Shown here: positions 45,433-57,373 of the stretch, one piece after another
Position numbering within the stretch: position 1 is the first letter of the stretch
Layout of the letters: the number at the start of each line of letters is the position of its first letter
NCBI GenBank assembly: GCA_024345305.1
Contig: BRON01000010.1
Span: forward strand, 868,001-932,000
Length of the DNA: 64,000 bases
From: Mrakia gelida
Lineage: Eukaryota; Basidiomycota; Tremellomycetes; Cystofilobasidiales; Mrakiaceae
Direction: 5' to 3'
Notes under the pieces: model-generated
Database searches by the model: none
Told to the model about the DNA's origin: nothing
What the model saw: the letters and a program-made list of their open reading frames with translations, nothing else
Translations under genes and position numbers: made by a program

Positions 45433-48400
45433 ATGTCGCTCAGCTACAGGTTCAACCGAACGAAGGATCTTTTGGAGAAGGGATTCGAGAAGTTCACTGT
45501 TCCAGGAGAGGCCAACCCTTACGTTCGTCTCTTCTCCATTCAGTCTCGAGCTATACCTTCCATCTCCTCGATATCATCGCTTGGAGGTCGATTGCTCGAT
45601 ATCGTTCGTTGGGAAGGGAAGGAGGGAGGGAGGGAGGGGAAATGAGAGCTCACCCATCTTTTCTCTTTCGACCTCTTCAGATCAACGACGATATCGTTCC
45701 TCTCCCTCCTCATAGGAGGACTTGGACTCAGATGACCTTCAACTTCTTCTGGTTGGCTACTTGTACGTTCGAGAGCTCTCTGTTCCATCTCGATCCTCTT
45801 CCTTCACCTCCTCCTCCCAATCCCTCGTTCTCGTCCTCCCTCTTCCCCCCCTCCCTTCTTCCCCCGCCTTTCCCTCCTTTCAACCCTTGCTTGTGCTCTC
45901 TCGTACATCTCCGAGGTTTCCCAGTCTTGGAAGCCTTCCGACTGACCACCCACGTTCTTCGTTCTGCTTCTTCGCCAGCTATCAACATCGGAGGATTGAC
46001 GGGAAGTGCTTCGATCTTGAGTCTTGGCCTCAACGTACCTCAAGCTGTTCTCTGCGACGTTATCGGCTCGGTCATCATCTGCGCTGCTCTAGTAGCGAAC
46101 GGATGTCAAGGAGGAAAGTGGCACATCCCCTTCGCCGTCGGAAACCGAGCTGGATGGGGAGTGCGAGGATCGTGGTTCGTCGTCGCGAACAGGTTGATCT
46201 TGAGCTTCTGCTGGTGAGTCGCCGACTTCTTCTTTCACCTTTTCCGGCGTAGACACATAGGCTGACTCGACTCGTATCTTCTCTTACGTTCAGGTACATT
46301 TTTTCCCCTCGTCCTTCTCGCTTCTGTTCTTCGGCCGAAGCTGACTTTCTCCTCGTCCCCTCTCGGTCTCGATTGTTTTTCTACAGGTACGGAGTGCAGA
46401 CCTGGTGGGGTGGGCAAGTCACCAAGAACATGATTGGGGCGATTTGGCCTCAGTTTTACAAGATGAAGAACCACTTCCCTGGTGAGTTCGATCCTTTCGT
46501 TCCTTCCTCGTCCTCGTCGACGCGTCTCGTCTTGGCGAAACCTCCCCTTCACTCTGCTCAGTCGCCCGAATCCTTCATACGCATCCAAAGCACCGAGCTG
46601 ACTCTGCTCGTTTCGTTTGCCTTCGATTTCCAGCTTCCGCCAACATGGAAACCAACGACTTCAGTCCGTCTTTCCTTCTCCCCTTCACCTCGCCTCTTCT
46701 TCTCTTCCACCTTCTTTACGCCCTGCTGATCGACCCCGCCTCTTCGTGTCTACTTCTTCAGTCGCCTTCGTCATCTTCTGGACCATCTCGCTTCCTCTCC
46801 TCGCCATTCGACCCGAGAGATATCGAATCCCCGCCCTGATCTCCTCCATCGCCGTCACCATCTCCGTTATCGCTCTTCTCGTTTGGGCTTTGGCGAAGGA
46901 AGGAGGAGGAGGACCTTTGTTCTACGCGACTCACAAGACGACCGGAGTAGCTGCTCTCACGGGAAGCAAGCTCGCTTGGACGATGACCAGAGGAGTACGT
47001 TTCGTTTTATTCTCGTTTACCCTCGGGACGACGATCTGACACTCCAACAATCCCTTCAGGTTACGACGACGATTGGAGGATGGGCTGGTGGGATCATGTA
47101 CCAGAGCGGTGAGTCGATGCGTTGCTTTCGTTCTCGATCTCGATCTCGAAGACGAGCTGATCCTTTCGTTCTTCTTCTTCCAGACTTCTCTCGATACGCT
47201 CGAAAATCTGGAGATCAGATCATGGGTCAGATCTTCATCATTCCCGTCTGCTTGATCTTGGGCTCGTTCATCGGTGTCGTCGTGACCAGTTGTGCCGGTA
47301 TGTCGCGTCCCTATCTCTTCCCTTCCTCGACGCGTCGAAATCGAACTCCTCTTCTGACCCTCTTCCTCTTACCCGACTTCTCTCTCTCCAGCTGGATTCT
47401 ACCCCGACGAAGGTCTTCTCTGGTGAGTCCATCGTTCGACGCTCCTCGCTTCGCTTCGCTGCTCTGAACTTCGTCGGCTGATCAATCGCGTTCTCTCCCT
47501 CGTCTTCCTCAGGCGACCTTACAAACTCATGGAGGTCATCCAGGAGAAGGAGAACTCTTCGGGAGCTCGAGCTGCTATGTTCTTCCTCGCCTTCTCCTTC
47601 TTCCTCAGTCAGCTCTGCGTCAACGTACGTTTTTCGTCTCTCGGCGAACGTGCCGACTGAGGCTCACTCTGCGTTTCCTTCTTTAGATCGCCGGAAACGC
47701 CATCACTGGGGGTATTGACTTGGCTAGCATGTTCCCGAAATACGTCAACACCCGACGAGTTAGTGAAGAACATCCTTCATTGCGAGACGGAACGCGAGTT
47801 GTTCACGGTCGCTCACCGTCGCCTCTTCCTTTTCTCACAGGGACCCTTCATCGTCGCCGTCGTCGGATTCGCCATGAACCCTTGGCAGCTCGTGAACACT
47901 GCCAACACCTTCATCTCCGTCCTCTCGGGCTACTCGATCTTCCTCGGGTTCGTTCACCTCTCTCTCTCTCGACTCATCGAACGAAGCGCTCGAACTGACA
48001 CGCGTCGTCCCCTTCGTCTTGCTTCGCCTCCCTCAAAGACCTCTCGCTGGTCTTATGATCGCCGACTACTTTGTTGTCCGAAGGCAGCAGCTTCGACTCT
48101 CTCATCTCTACATCGCCAACACGACGTCGATCTACTGGTTCTGGCATGGTTCGTCGCGTCTCCTCTTCCTCTCCTCGACGCGTTGTACTGACGCTGTCGT
48201 TCTCCTCCTCTCCCTCTGTCTCTCTCATTCTCTCTCGCTCTTTGCCTCTCTGTCTCTAGGCCTCAACCCCAAGGCTGTCATCGTCTGGGCTCTCGCCGTC
48301 TTCCCTTCGCTCCCAGGATGGATCTCGGTGCTCAGTAAAGGCAAGATCGCAGTCGCTCAAGGCTGGGTTCTGACCAGCTACCTCGCTTGGCCGCTGGGTA

Positions 48401-48782
48401 CGTTCAATCTTCCTCCGCTTCACTGCACTCGGTCTCGAAAAGCAGGACGCAGACGGAGGGAAGAGGGAGGAAGAGGACGAGGCTCCCAGCCGTCTCGAAG
48501 GCTGCAGCTCTCGGCAGGCTCGAACATACCGACCTTTGACTGACCGATCTCGTTTCAACAGGCTTCGCCATCGCTTCCACCCTCTGGGTCACCGTCAACA
48601 AGATCTTCCCTCCCCCTGGGTTGGGCGAGGTTGACGAGACGGACGTCTTTGGCACATTTGACGAGGTTGATGACCCTCTGGACGCCGAGAAGGCTTCCCG
48701 CGAGGAAGAAGAGGAGGACAAGAAGGTATCGAAGGCTCAAGCGGAGGAGGGAGTCGAGGGGAACTACATCGTCGGGAGATGA
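45433..48782 (+). CDS. NCS1-family permease (uracil/allantoin/nucleoside type)
   Basis: Plasma-membrane nucleobase:cation symporter of the NCS1 family, Fur4/Dal4/Fui1 branch. Start MSLSYRFNRTKDLLEKGFEK at 45433, stop TGA at 48780-48782, about 13 exons. Hallmarks in order: NDDIVPLPPHRRTWTQMTFN before TM1, FFWLATSINIGGLTGSAS (TM1), VIGSVIICAALVANGCQGGK, YGVQTWWGGQ (substrate-region TM3), GGWAGGIMYQS, DFSRYARK, SQLCVNIAGNAITGGIDLAS, NPWQLVNTANTFISVLSGYS and PLAGLMIADYFVVRRQQL. About 12 membrane helices are expected. The cytosolic C-terminus is acidic (EREEEEEDKK-like) and could serve ubiquitin-dependent turnover. Substrate is not decidable here; uracil, uridine or allantoin are the usual ones. 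It lies beside two 2-oxoglutarate oxygenases and a hydrolase on the same strand. Confidence 0.88.
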
Positions 48783-49436
48783 AGAGGCGACGCGAGGGAA
48801 CAAGGAGAGTCGAGGATCTTTTTCGGATGTTTTGGGTTTGTCTCTTCAACAGATGGCTGCGAGGAAAGATGAGGACTATATAGACTTAGCTGTTAGGTTT
48901 AAAACTGCATAGAGGATGACTTTACGACCTTCTTTCCTCGCTCGAATCTGAGCTCGATCTGACTTCGACACGTCGAGCTCGCGAACGACGTGACCGACAA
49001 AACTTGTCACGCCTCGCCTCTGAAGCCTAAAAAACTGAGTCTCCTCAGATCTGGATGATCACAAAGAATATCCCTCCCTCCGACGTCGACCTCCTCGCCA
49101 ATTTTCAGCCCTGAGGATTGGTCGAAGAACAAACCGCTCAGCTCCGAAGTCCCGAAACGCGAGCTCGACATCACGCCTTTTCGCCTCTTTCTGCCTTCCT
49201 TCCCTCTCTTTCGTGCCGACCTCCTCTGATTCATCAAGGCCCAAGATAACAACGGATCTGAGCGTCTCCGAAGTCGAGAGCAAGGCGTGCTCTCTCTCGT
49301 TCATCACTCATCAAGCTCTTTCGGCGTTCCTTTGAGCTTCCCTCCTCGTTTTCGTTCTGCTTTCCTCCTCCACCCACAACCGTCACCCCACCCCAACTAC
49401 TCACTTCCTTCTTCTCTCCCATCTCCTTCCTCCGAA
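48783..49436. promoter_or_regulatory. Permease 3' flank and oxygenase promoter
   Basis: About 650 bases. The first part (to about 48910) is a probable 3' untranslated region. 49290-49436 is pyrimidine-rich and directly precedes the oxygenase ATG. No gene is seen on either strand. Confidence 0.5.
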
Positions 49437-51554
49437 ATGGCTCCCATCGCTGCCTCTGCTCCTACGGACGACTCGACCTCGACGATCACTCAAAAGCTCG
49501 CCAACCTCCTCACTCCCTCCAAGGAGGATGTGATTCGATACGGAACGGCTGAGCACCCATACTCGACTCTGCCTGAAACGACTGAAGATCTTCCCTGGGC
49601 CGACCTTATCACTCTGGAGCTCTCGAAGTTCGACGAGCCTGGAGGAAAGCAGTTTCTCGCGAACCAGCTCAAGGAGGCCGTCAAGCTCACAGGGTTCGTC
49701 GCTCTCCCTCCTTCCATCTCGTCTCCCATGCTCATTTCTATTCAATCTCGTCCCCGATCACACTCTCTGCTCTTCATCTCTCAGCTTCTTCTACATCACC
49801 TCGTTCGGAATCCCTCAGGAGGAGGTCGACGCTCAGTTCGCGCTCGCTAAGGAGTTCTTCGACCTGCCTATCGAGACGAAGGCAAAGCACCAGGCTGATT
49901 TTGCAAACGGAGGATGTGAGTATCATATCCCTTCTGTTTCGAGAAGGAAGCTCGAGGGTAGACGTGAAGACGAGGAAGAGGAATCGAGCGCGACGACTCG
50001 GTTCGTTTCTCGCATCTCGCTTCCGCCTCTGACCTCTCTCTCCTCTATTCCTCTGTTTCAGACAACGGATACACTGGAGCCGATTTGGACTATTTCAAGT
50101 CTCAGGGAATCGAGAGGAGGAAGAACGTCGAGGTGAGCTGGAGATCCACACCGACGAGACGCGCGCGTCAAAGCTAACCGCTCCGCTTTCTCTCTGCAAC
50201 CTCACTTGCCTTCGTCGTATGTTGGTGCATAATCTGCCAAAATTTACCTCAGACTTCGAGGAGGAGCACAAGAACTATCGTTCCAAGCCCATCGCGGACA
50301 ACATCGTCGCGATTGAGAAGTTCGGAAAGGCGCGTCGCTCTTTCTTCTCTCTTTCCTTTCCGACCGTTCAATTCTTACCTTCGATCTTTTCGCCTCCACA
50401 GGACGTCCACAACAAAGTCATTATCCCTCTTCTCGTCGTCCTGGCCGTCGTTTTGGAGTTGGAGGACGAGGACTACTTCGTGAAGAGGCATGTTTACGAG
50501 AAAAGGTCGGAGGATCGTGAGTCCTTTGTAGTTTGTTTATCCCCTCGTCGCGACGTTCGAGCACTCTCCCTGACTTTCGACTCTGCCTCTCTCCGTTAGA
50601 CCTTCGATACATGAAGTACGCGGCTCGAAGCGAGGAGGAGAACGCGGAGGCGAAGGAGCTTTATGGAGGTACGCGTCGACTTCTCGCTCTCGTCTCGTTT
50701 TTGGCCCTCACCTTCCTTTCACCTTACTGACGCGTCTTATCTTCTTTTATCACTCGATTCCCAGCTGGTCATACCGATCTTGGTGTCGTCACTCTCCTCT
50801 TCCGACAACCCGTCGCTGCCCTTCAAGTCCTAGGGAAAGACTCGAAGTGGAGATGGGTCAAGCCTATCCCTGGATCTGTGAGTCCTTCCCCTGCCTCGTT
50901 TGGACTTCCCGAAGACCTTCTGCGCTAGGGCTGACTTGGTCTTGGTGTTTCCTCGCTGTAGATCTCCGCCAACTTCGCCGACACGATCGAGCTCTTGACG
51001 GGAGGTTACCTTCCCAGTTCGATCCACCGAGTCCACGTCCCTCCCAAGGATCAGGCAAAGTTCGATCGACTTGGTGTTCTCTATTTCGTTCGGTGAGTTG
51101 TCATTCGGTTTACTCTGGGAAGTGGGGAGAGGGAGAAAAGTCGAGTTCGAGCTCGAGTGTTGACGCGTCGGTTTTCGTCCTCTTTCTTCTCCCAGACCCA
51201 ACAACGACGTTCTCGTAGAGCTCGTCCCCAACTCTCCCGTCCTCGAGCGAGAGGGTATCTACGCTCGAGATGCTAAGGCCATAAAGCCCGAGGGAGGACC
51301 TATCACCGTCGAGAGTGAGTCGTCTTGTCCCTTTTCGTTTTCGCGTGCACAACCTCGTCGTGCTGACCCGTCTTCGCTTCTGCGTCTTTTCATCAACAGC
51401 CTGGGTCAAGGCTCGACAGCAGCATCTCTTCTCGAAGGCCCAGGGAGAGCGATACAAGAAGGTCATCGAGTCGAACGGGGAGAACGCTGAGGGAACCGTC
51501 GCGGGAGGACAAACGGCGACCGTCGCTGGGATTGAGGTCAGGTATTACAACTGA
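49437..51554 (+). CDS. Fe(II)/2-oxoglutarate oxygenase, isopenicillin N synthase-like
   Basis: Soluble oxygenase of the 2OG-FeII_Oxy superfamily with an N-terminal DIOX_N-type region. Start MAPIAASAPTDDSTSTITQK at 49437, stop TGA at 51552-51554, about nine exons and about 400 residues. N-terminal motifs: FFYITSFGIPQEEVDAQFAL, AKEFFDLPIETKAKHQ and YNGYTGADLDYFKSQGIERR. The iron site begins with GHTDLGVVTLLF (His and Asp, about 50766-50800); the distal His is in SSIHRVHVPP (about 51015-51045); the 2OG-binding area is near FDRLGVLYFVRP. Residues between follow the fungal pattern LQVLGKDSKWRWVKPIPGSI. Substrate is unknown. Closeness to a nucleobase-type permease invites comparison with thymine 7-hydroxylase, but the sequence looks like a different subgroup. 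Confidence 0.85.
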
Positions 51555-51827
51555 GCGTCGATAGCGGAGGTTGGGAAAATATATGTGTAGCTTTTAGTCT
51601 CAGTTTCTTTCGATCAGAACGAGAGGAAAGACGACGCGCGACGAGCGAGAGAGCCTCAGCTGTGAAGCGTTTCGTCACTCGCTTGACGAGTCTCGAAACT
51701 TGGGCTCCTCGCTCCGACTGTCTTCAAGCCAATTCCCCCGACTGAGAAAGAAAACTTCCTCGCTTTTCTCGCATCGAAGGGAGGAAAACGCCGACCTCCC
51801 TCTCGCCTCTCCTCCAACTTCGAGCTG

Positions 51828-53702
51828 ATGACCGCCCTCCCAGCTCCTCCCCCTCCTCCTTCTCCCCTCCTCTCTGCAACCTCTCGAGTCCTTTTCAAGC
51901 CCATCGACGGAGCTGTTACTGGAGGATGTCATGCTGAGATATATCTGCCGAAGAAGGGCGCTTTGGGACCTTCGAAGACGGGAAAGAAGGGATGGCCTGT
52001 TGGTGAGCTCGACCCTCGACCTTCGTCTTGGCCCTTTGGCTCAGCTGCTTTCCTGTTGCGCCTTGCAGCTTCCTTTAGCATCTAGACTGACCAGTCTTTT
52101 CTGTGATCTTATACGTAGCTCTGTTCATTCATGGAGGTGCCTTGTGAGCTTTGTTCTCGCCCTCCGATCTTCCCCTCCATCCTCTCGAGCTCACACCTCT
52201 CCGACTCTTCCCCTCCGCTCTTCTTCGCTCCCGCCCTCTTCACCTGTTCACTCAGCATCGCCGGAGGATGCTACGACGTTTCCCTCCCCCAGATCCAGTA
52301 CCTTGTTGCCAAAGGTATCGCCTGCGTCTCCATCGAGTACCGTCTAGCTCCTCAGTGAGTGAGCTCAACCATCTCCTCCTCCTCCCTCTTGTCCTACCTG
52401 CCTCTCTCCCTGCTGACTGACCTCGTTCTCCCCCCTCGCTTCCAGTGCCGACCTCGCCGTTCAGTCTGAAGACTGCCTCAGTGCGTTCGAGTGGATTCGA
52501 GATGGAGGACTGGTCGAGGCTTTGCAGGAGGAACGGAAGCTCGACAAGGGAGATGAGATCGATTCGACGAGGATCGTTGGGGTTGGATACTCGTGAGTTC
52601 AAGCTTTGAGGAGCTCTGAAGAATCTCATAGGCTGACTAAGATACTGCTTCTGACCCGTATAGTGCTGGTGGATATCTAGTGAACATGCTGGTACGCCCT
52701 GAGCGACTCGAGCAGAAGGAAGCATGTTGAGCTCGAGCTCAGCTCCTTCTCCCCGTCCTCTCGCTCGCTGAATTCTCGTGCACCGTTCTTCCTTCGCCTT
52801 CGACGATGGTGCAGGGTCACCAAGCATCCCCCCCACTAGCTGCCATACTCAGCTTCTACTGTTCGTCCCTCCTTCTCTTTCTCCAGTCCTCCCCTTCGTC
52901 CCCACGTCCATTCGCGTCCCTCCTCGATCCCGTCTCCTCTCGCTCGCTTTGAAGAGCTGACTTTCCCTCAAATCTCACTTTCACTTAGCCATCTCCGACC
53001 TCGAGCTCATCGCTGTAACTCCAAAGGACGCCACCTACCTAGGCTGTTCGAAGGAGGAGATCGCGTTCGCTGAACGGGTCTTCGAGGGAGGAGCTGTGAC
53101 GGACGATCGCGACGAGTGAGTTTGGTGTAAGACTCATGAGCTCGAGTTGAGTATCGCTAGTGACGACGACTGACTTGCTCGCCCGCTTGCTGTCGTATCC
53201 GGTCAGGTACGGGAAGAACCCGATCAATCCTCGGTCAGCTTGGATGCGACTCGTACGTTCTCGTGTCTCCTCCCTTCCTCAGAGCGAGCTTATCACTCCC
53301 AACTGACTCAATCACTACTCCCCACTCTCCAATCCACTTCGTCTTTCACAGGTAATGATCGCCTCCACCCTCATCTCTCACGTCCTTCCCTCCTCCCTCC
53401 CTCCAACACTCGAGACGCGTCGACAGCTTTCCCCTCATCACCTCCTCTCCTCCACCTCAGCTCAAACCTACCCACCCATCTTCCTCGCCATCCCTCAACT
53501 CGATACTCTCGTACCGCCGTCGCAGTCCTGGCGGTTCGCTGCGAGGCTGAAGGAGGTTGGAGTTGAGGTTGAGACGGCACGAGCGGAGGGAGCTGGGCAT
53601 GCGTTCGACTTGCACGGGGGACCGAGGACGGAAGAGGGAGGAGATTGGTGGGAGAACGTGATCGAGAAGGGGTTGAATTTCTTGGTGGGGAAGCTGGAGT
53701 AG
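51828..53702 (+). CDS. Alpha/beta hydrolase, fold-3 (HSL-like) type
   Basis: Serine esterase or lipase-like enzyme. Start MTALPAPPPPPSPLL at 51828, stop TAG at 53700-53702, about eight exons. The oxyanion motif is LFIHGGAL (about 52120-52142), followed by GIACVSIEYRLAPQ. The nucleophile elbow is VGYSAGGYLVNML; the Ser codon is split by an intron (TC at about 52590, T at about 52664). The acidic residue is probably in AIPQLDTLVP (about 53490-53518), and the His is in GAGHAFDLHGG (about 53590-53622). Length is about 400 residues. There is no signal peptide, so it is likely cytosolic. Substrate unknown. The next gene downstream is TauD-like; 960 bases between them contain the RPS25-derived fragment. 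Confidence 0.85.
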
Positions 53703-54662
53703 ATGGTCTGACGAGTGGGAGGAATAAAGGAATAGAGATCGCGATCGTTGCGCGTCGACCTGTCCCAGTTCCCTTTCCATCGCTTCCCTTTCGCTGTGGT
53801 TATCTGAACTTCTTGACCTTCCTCAACCGTCAGATGTACTCGACCGCGTCACGATACGTCTCGCAAACATGGAGAGATCTGTCTTGACTCGCGACGGCGA
53901 TGCTGACCTCTTCGATGCTTTCGTCTTCGTTTTTCCCTCTTTCCCTCCCCTCTCCCCTCTTCCTCCATTTCCTCCCTCGCCCTCCCTTCTTCATCACGTA
54001 CGCGCGCAAATTTGCATAGGCCAACAACGCTGTTGTCTGTGACCGACCTACCGTGAGTTCTATACCTCTTCTCCGTCCTGCTCCTTTGAACGAGCTCGGG
54101 AGCTTCGGTGGTTCGCTTTGGACGCTCGCCTCCCCCCTCGCTCATAGCTGACGGGACTTTCTTTTGTGGCTTCCGAGCTACAACTCCTGTAGTTGTAACC
54201 GGATCGAGAGTCACTGGTGTGGAGGGAGGAAAAGATGAGGGAGGTCTCGAGGGGCGAGGAATAATGCGTCGCGTGGCGTCGACCAAGTTTGGTATCTCGC
54301 TCGTCCCAATTCTATATCTCCGTTTGCACGAGACATTCCCAGACCAAGACATCAGTAGTCTATGAATCTACCGCACCCAGTGACGACAAGATAACGAGCT
54401 CTCTCTCTCTTCCCTTCCTGTTTCGCCTTCACGAGCTCGCCGTCGACGGCCTCGTCCGGAGATGGCCTCATCTTCTCACCAGCTCGCAATCCTTCCTTCC
54501 GTTGAGCTCTCGCTTCTCACCCCGCCGAAGAGAAGGCGTGCCTTCTCTTTTGTTGATTCCTCATCTTTCCCAAAGGAAAAGGAAGACAGGTTCGACCGAC
54601 CCGAGCTTTTTTCCTCCCAACATCCATCTCCTCTTCCTCCTCTCCTTTCCCTTTCACTCAAC
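53703..54662. other. Intergenic region holding the RPS25 relic and oxygenase promoter
   Basis: After the hydrolase stop this 960-base interval contains the RPS25-like segment (53885-54117) and then the TauD upstream region. An ATG at 54462 opens a frame that runs into the oxygenase ATG at 54663 in the same frame, but its translation has no similarity to the family and is probably leader. Confidence 0.55.
53885..54117 (+). pseudogene. RPS25 intron-exon-intron fragment (relic)
   Basis: DNA-level duplicate of RPS25 43474-43697. It keeps the branch and pyrimidine tract of intron 2, the acceptor GCATAG, the 33-base exon 3 (54020-54052) and the intron 3 donor GTGAGT. The exon has six changes in 33 bases. 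The codons still read ANNAVVCDRPT, with three synonymous changes and one Lys-to-Arg change. No neighbouring RPS25 exons were found, so it is not a complete second gene. Because introns are present it is not a retrocopy. Confidence 0.82.
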
Positions 54663-56812
54663 ATGGCCACTCCTAACCTCACCGACATCATCCCACCTAC
54701 CACTCGAGCTCGCCTTGAGGCTGCTGGTATCGACCTCAGCGTTTACCCCTATTTCCGTACGTTCTTCAGTTCCTCATCTCGCTTCGATTCGAGCTCATTC
54801 CATCCCTCGAGCTCGTCCCTCCTCCCTTTCCCTTTCTTCTCTTCGTCACCTTCGGCTTCTTCGCTCAGTACTGACTACTTCTCAATCTTCCGTCTCCCCT
54901 CACCAGCCAAGAAGCCCGACTCTCTCGAGATTGCCTCCTCCGTTCGCAAGGAACCTCGAAAGCACGAAGACAAGGGACTGCGAGCGGATAAGGAGAAGAA
55001 GGCTCTCTTCGGTGCAGCAAAGGAGGTCATCAACCTCACTGCCAACATCGGAACTGAGATCGTCGGACTTCAGCTCTCGGAGCTCACTGATCAACAGAAA
55101 GACGAGGTCAGTCTTCGTTTCATCGAACCGGACGGACGCGACGAACGATCTCGACGCTGACTCGTTTGCCGTTGATCTCGCTCTTCTTCTCGACAGCTTG
55201 CCCTCTTGATCGCCGAGAGGACCGTTGTGTTCTTCAGGGATCAGAAGCTCTCGCCTCAGAAGCAGAAGGAGCTCGGTGAGTCGCTGTCGCGTTGGCCATC
55301 CTGTCGTGAACTTCTCGCACGTCGCTCGCTAACTTTTCTCGCTGCATGGTCTTCTGACTTTGTAGGTCAGTACTGGGGTGAGGTGGAGGTTCATCCTACT
55401 GCTCCTCAAGTCCCTGGAGTTCCTGGAGTTTCGATCATCTGGGATAAGATCTCGCCAGTCAAGCATGGATTCCGAAACCCTTTCGTTCGTCCCTCGCTCT
55501 CCCTCCTTTTCGCGAAGTTCTCGAAGGAGTACAAGCCTGAGGTTCTAAACCCTCCTTTCATCTCTTGTTTTGAACCCACAGGGAACTCAGGTTCGTCCGA
55601 CACGTACGCGAAGTTTGACGCGTCGCGTTTTGACGACTGATCCGTTCTGCTTCCTCTTCTCGCTTAGAACTGGCATACCGATCTCGTTCACGAGCCTCAG
55701 CCTCCAGGTGTGACTCACTACCACCTCGATGCTAGTCCGAGCGTAGGTGGCGACACGTTGTGGGCTTCAGGGTGAGTTCATCGTTTGATCGATTCGAAGA
55801 GAGACGGCGTCGCGAAGCGGAATTAACTCCAATCCTGCCCTCTTCCCTCCCTCTGCCCCATCGCTTCGTGTCTATCAACTTCCCCCTATTCAGATACTCA
55901 GCGTACGACAAGCTCTCGCCTGCCTTCAGGTTAGTTCAGTTTGGATCTATCGGAGCGTCGCGTCGGTCGTTCCTCAACTGACTTTCATTTCCCATTCGCT
56001 CTTTCACCTTCCAGAGCTCTCATCGACCCTCTCACTGCCATCCATAGGTCTATGCACTCGTACGTCGACCCCAAGGATCCCAACGGTCCCAGGAAGACCA
56101 TCGAAACAGCTCATCCTCTCGTCCGAATTCATCCCGTCACTGGTGAGTTTCGACCCCTCTCGAGTTGACTCGAACGTCGAGCTCACCTTCTCCCCCTCGC
56201 CCTTGACCTTCTGCAGGATGGAAGTCACTCTACGTCAACCGAACATGGACTCTGTCAGTATGCTGTCGTTTCGAAGGAGATCGAAGGACGAGAGCGACGA
56301 AAGCGAGGGAATCGAGACGCGACGGCGACTAACTTCTCCTTTCTCTTCTCTTTCCAGTCGAATTCAAGGGTTCGATGCTGGAGAGTCTAAAGTCCTCCTC
56401 GAGTACCTTTACGGAGTCTGTGAGTTGCAGTGAAGGAGACGGACGACTTCGAGGCACCGCTGAAAGGGCGTCGTCTTCCTCCTTTCTGATTTCAGACGAG
56501 CGCTCCCTCGACATCCAAGTTCGCTTCAAGTGGACTCCTGGAACCTCCGCTCTCTGGGATAACAGGATCTCAATCCATGCTGCGTCTTACGATTTGGGTA
56601 TACTTCCTTTCTTCTACGAATCTGACGACAAAAACTAACCCAACTTCTGCCTTTCTCTTCAACAGCACGAGGGAAACGAACCCCGACACGGAACTCGAGT
56701 CTCTTCCCTGGCCGAGGTCCCTTACTTCGACGCAAAGGCTCCCTCGAGGAGGGCTGCTCTCGGGTTGGACCAGCCCGAGGATTTCCTCACGAATGGAGCG
56801 GGAGGATACTAG
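54663..56812 (+). CDS. TauD-family 2-oxoglutarate dioxygenase
   Basis: Iron-dependent dioxygenase of the TauD/TfdA family; fungal members such as Jlp1 release sulfite from sulfonates. Start MATPNLTDIIPPTTRARLEA at 54663, stop TAG at 56810-56812, about nine exons and about 390 residues. Motifs in order: LTANIGTEIVGLQLSELTDQ, ALLIAERTVVFFRDQKLSPQ, the iron-binding WHTDLVHEPQPPGVTHYHLD (His-X-Asp), GGDTLWASGYSAYDKLSPAF, HPLVRIHPVTGWKSLYVNR, then RFKWTPGTSALWDNRISIHA with the distal His and the 2OG-binding Arg nearby. The C-terminal LTNGAGGY is intact. Substrate cannot be assigned. The small intron before WHTDL interrupts the active-site region. Confidence 0.88.
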
Positions 56813-57070
56813 GTCGGGGTCGACGCGTCGAGAGATGGGGTCGAGTTTTGGGGTTGGCTTGCTTTTCTTCGATGACGATGGTGTTCACGAGCTCGATAGC
56901 AGAAAGCGCGAGTATCAGTGGTTGAGGAGGATCTCTCGCTGATGAGAGGAAGAAGGCAAGAGCTCTAGAGCTGCTTGCTCGTTGAGTCGAGTCGAACGGG
57001 GATGGGATGCTCAACTGCAATCAATCCAGCTCGTCTGCTCTCTTCTCCAAGCTACGAAAACCTCAACGAG

Positions 57071-57373
57071 TTAAAGCCCACCGGCACAAGCTCGTATGAT
57101 CTGTTCACGAGCTCGAGCAAGGGAAAGTATTCTGTGGGAGGAAGAGGAGGAGGAAGAAGTCAGCACGCGTCGATTGAACGTCGGGCAGAAACGAGACGAG
57201 AGGAGAAGGGAGGCGAGAGCGATGAAGCTGGCTTACCACTCGATCAATCCGCTCTCCGTAGAACTACTGCTGCAAAAGAGAGAGGGGGAGTCAGCTCGAG
57301 AAGGGACGGACGAGGAGGAAAGAGACGCGAGCGACGACGAGGACGGTGAGAGGTCGAAGAGGGGCTGGAGCAT
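57071..57373 (-). CDS. Possible spliced small protein, unknown
   Basis: ATG at 57371-57373 opens MLQPLFDLSPSSSSLASLSS and stays open to GTAAGC at about 57233. An intron with a GTGCTGACTTC branch and CCCACAG acceptor leads to an exon reading ILSLARAREQIIRACAGGL and TAA at 57071-57073. The total is about 65 residues with a helix-like C-terminus. Splice signals match the local consensus well. No homologue is recognised; upstream exons may exist. It could be chance or the end of a non-coding transcript. Confidence 0.3.

Noticed and set aside
49437..51554. Thymine 7-hydroxylase identity for the oxygenase next to the permease
   Set aside because: The general fold and iron ligands fit, but the length and the residues around the substrate side differ; the superfamily call is as far as the sequence supports.
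53703..54460. A complete second RPS25 gene
   Set aside because: Only the 33-nt exon and its intron flanks are present; the N-terminal and C-terminal exons were looked for on both sides and not found.
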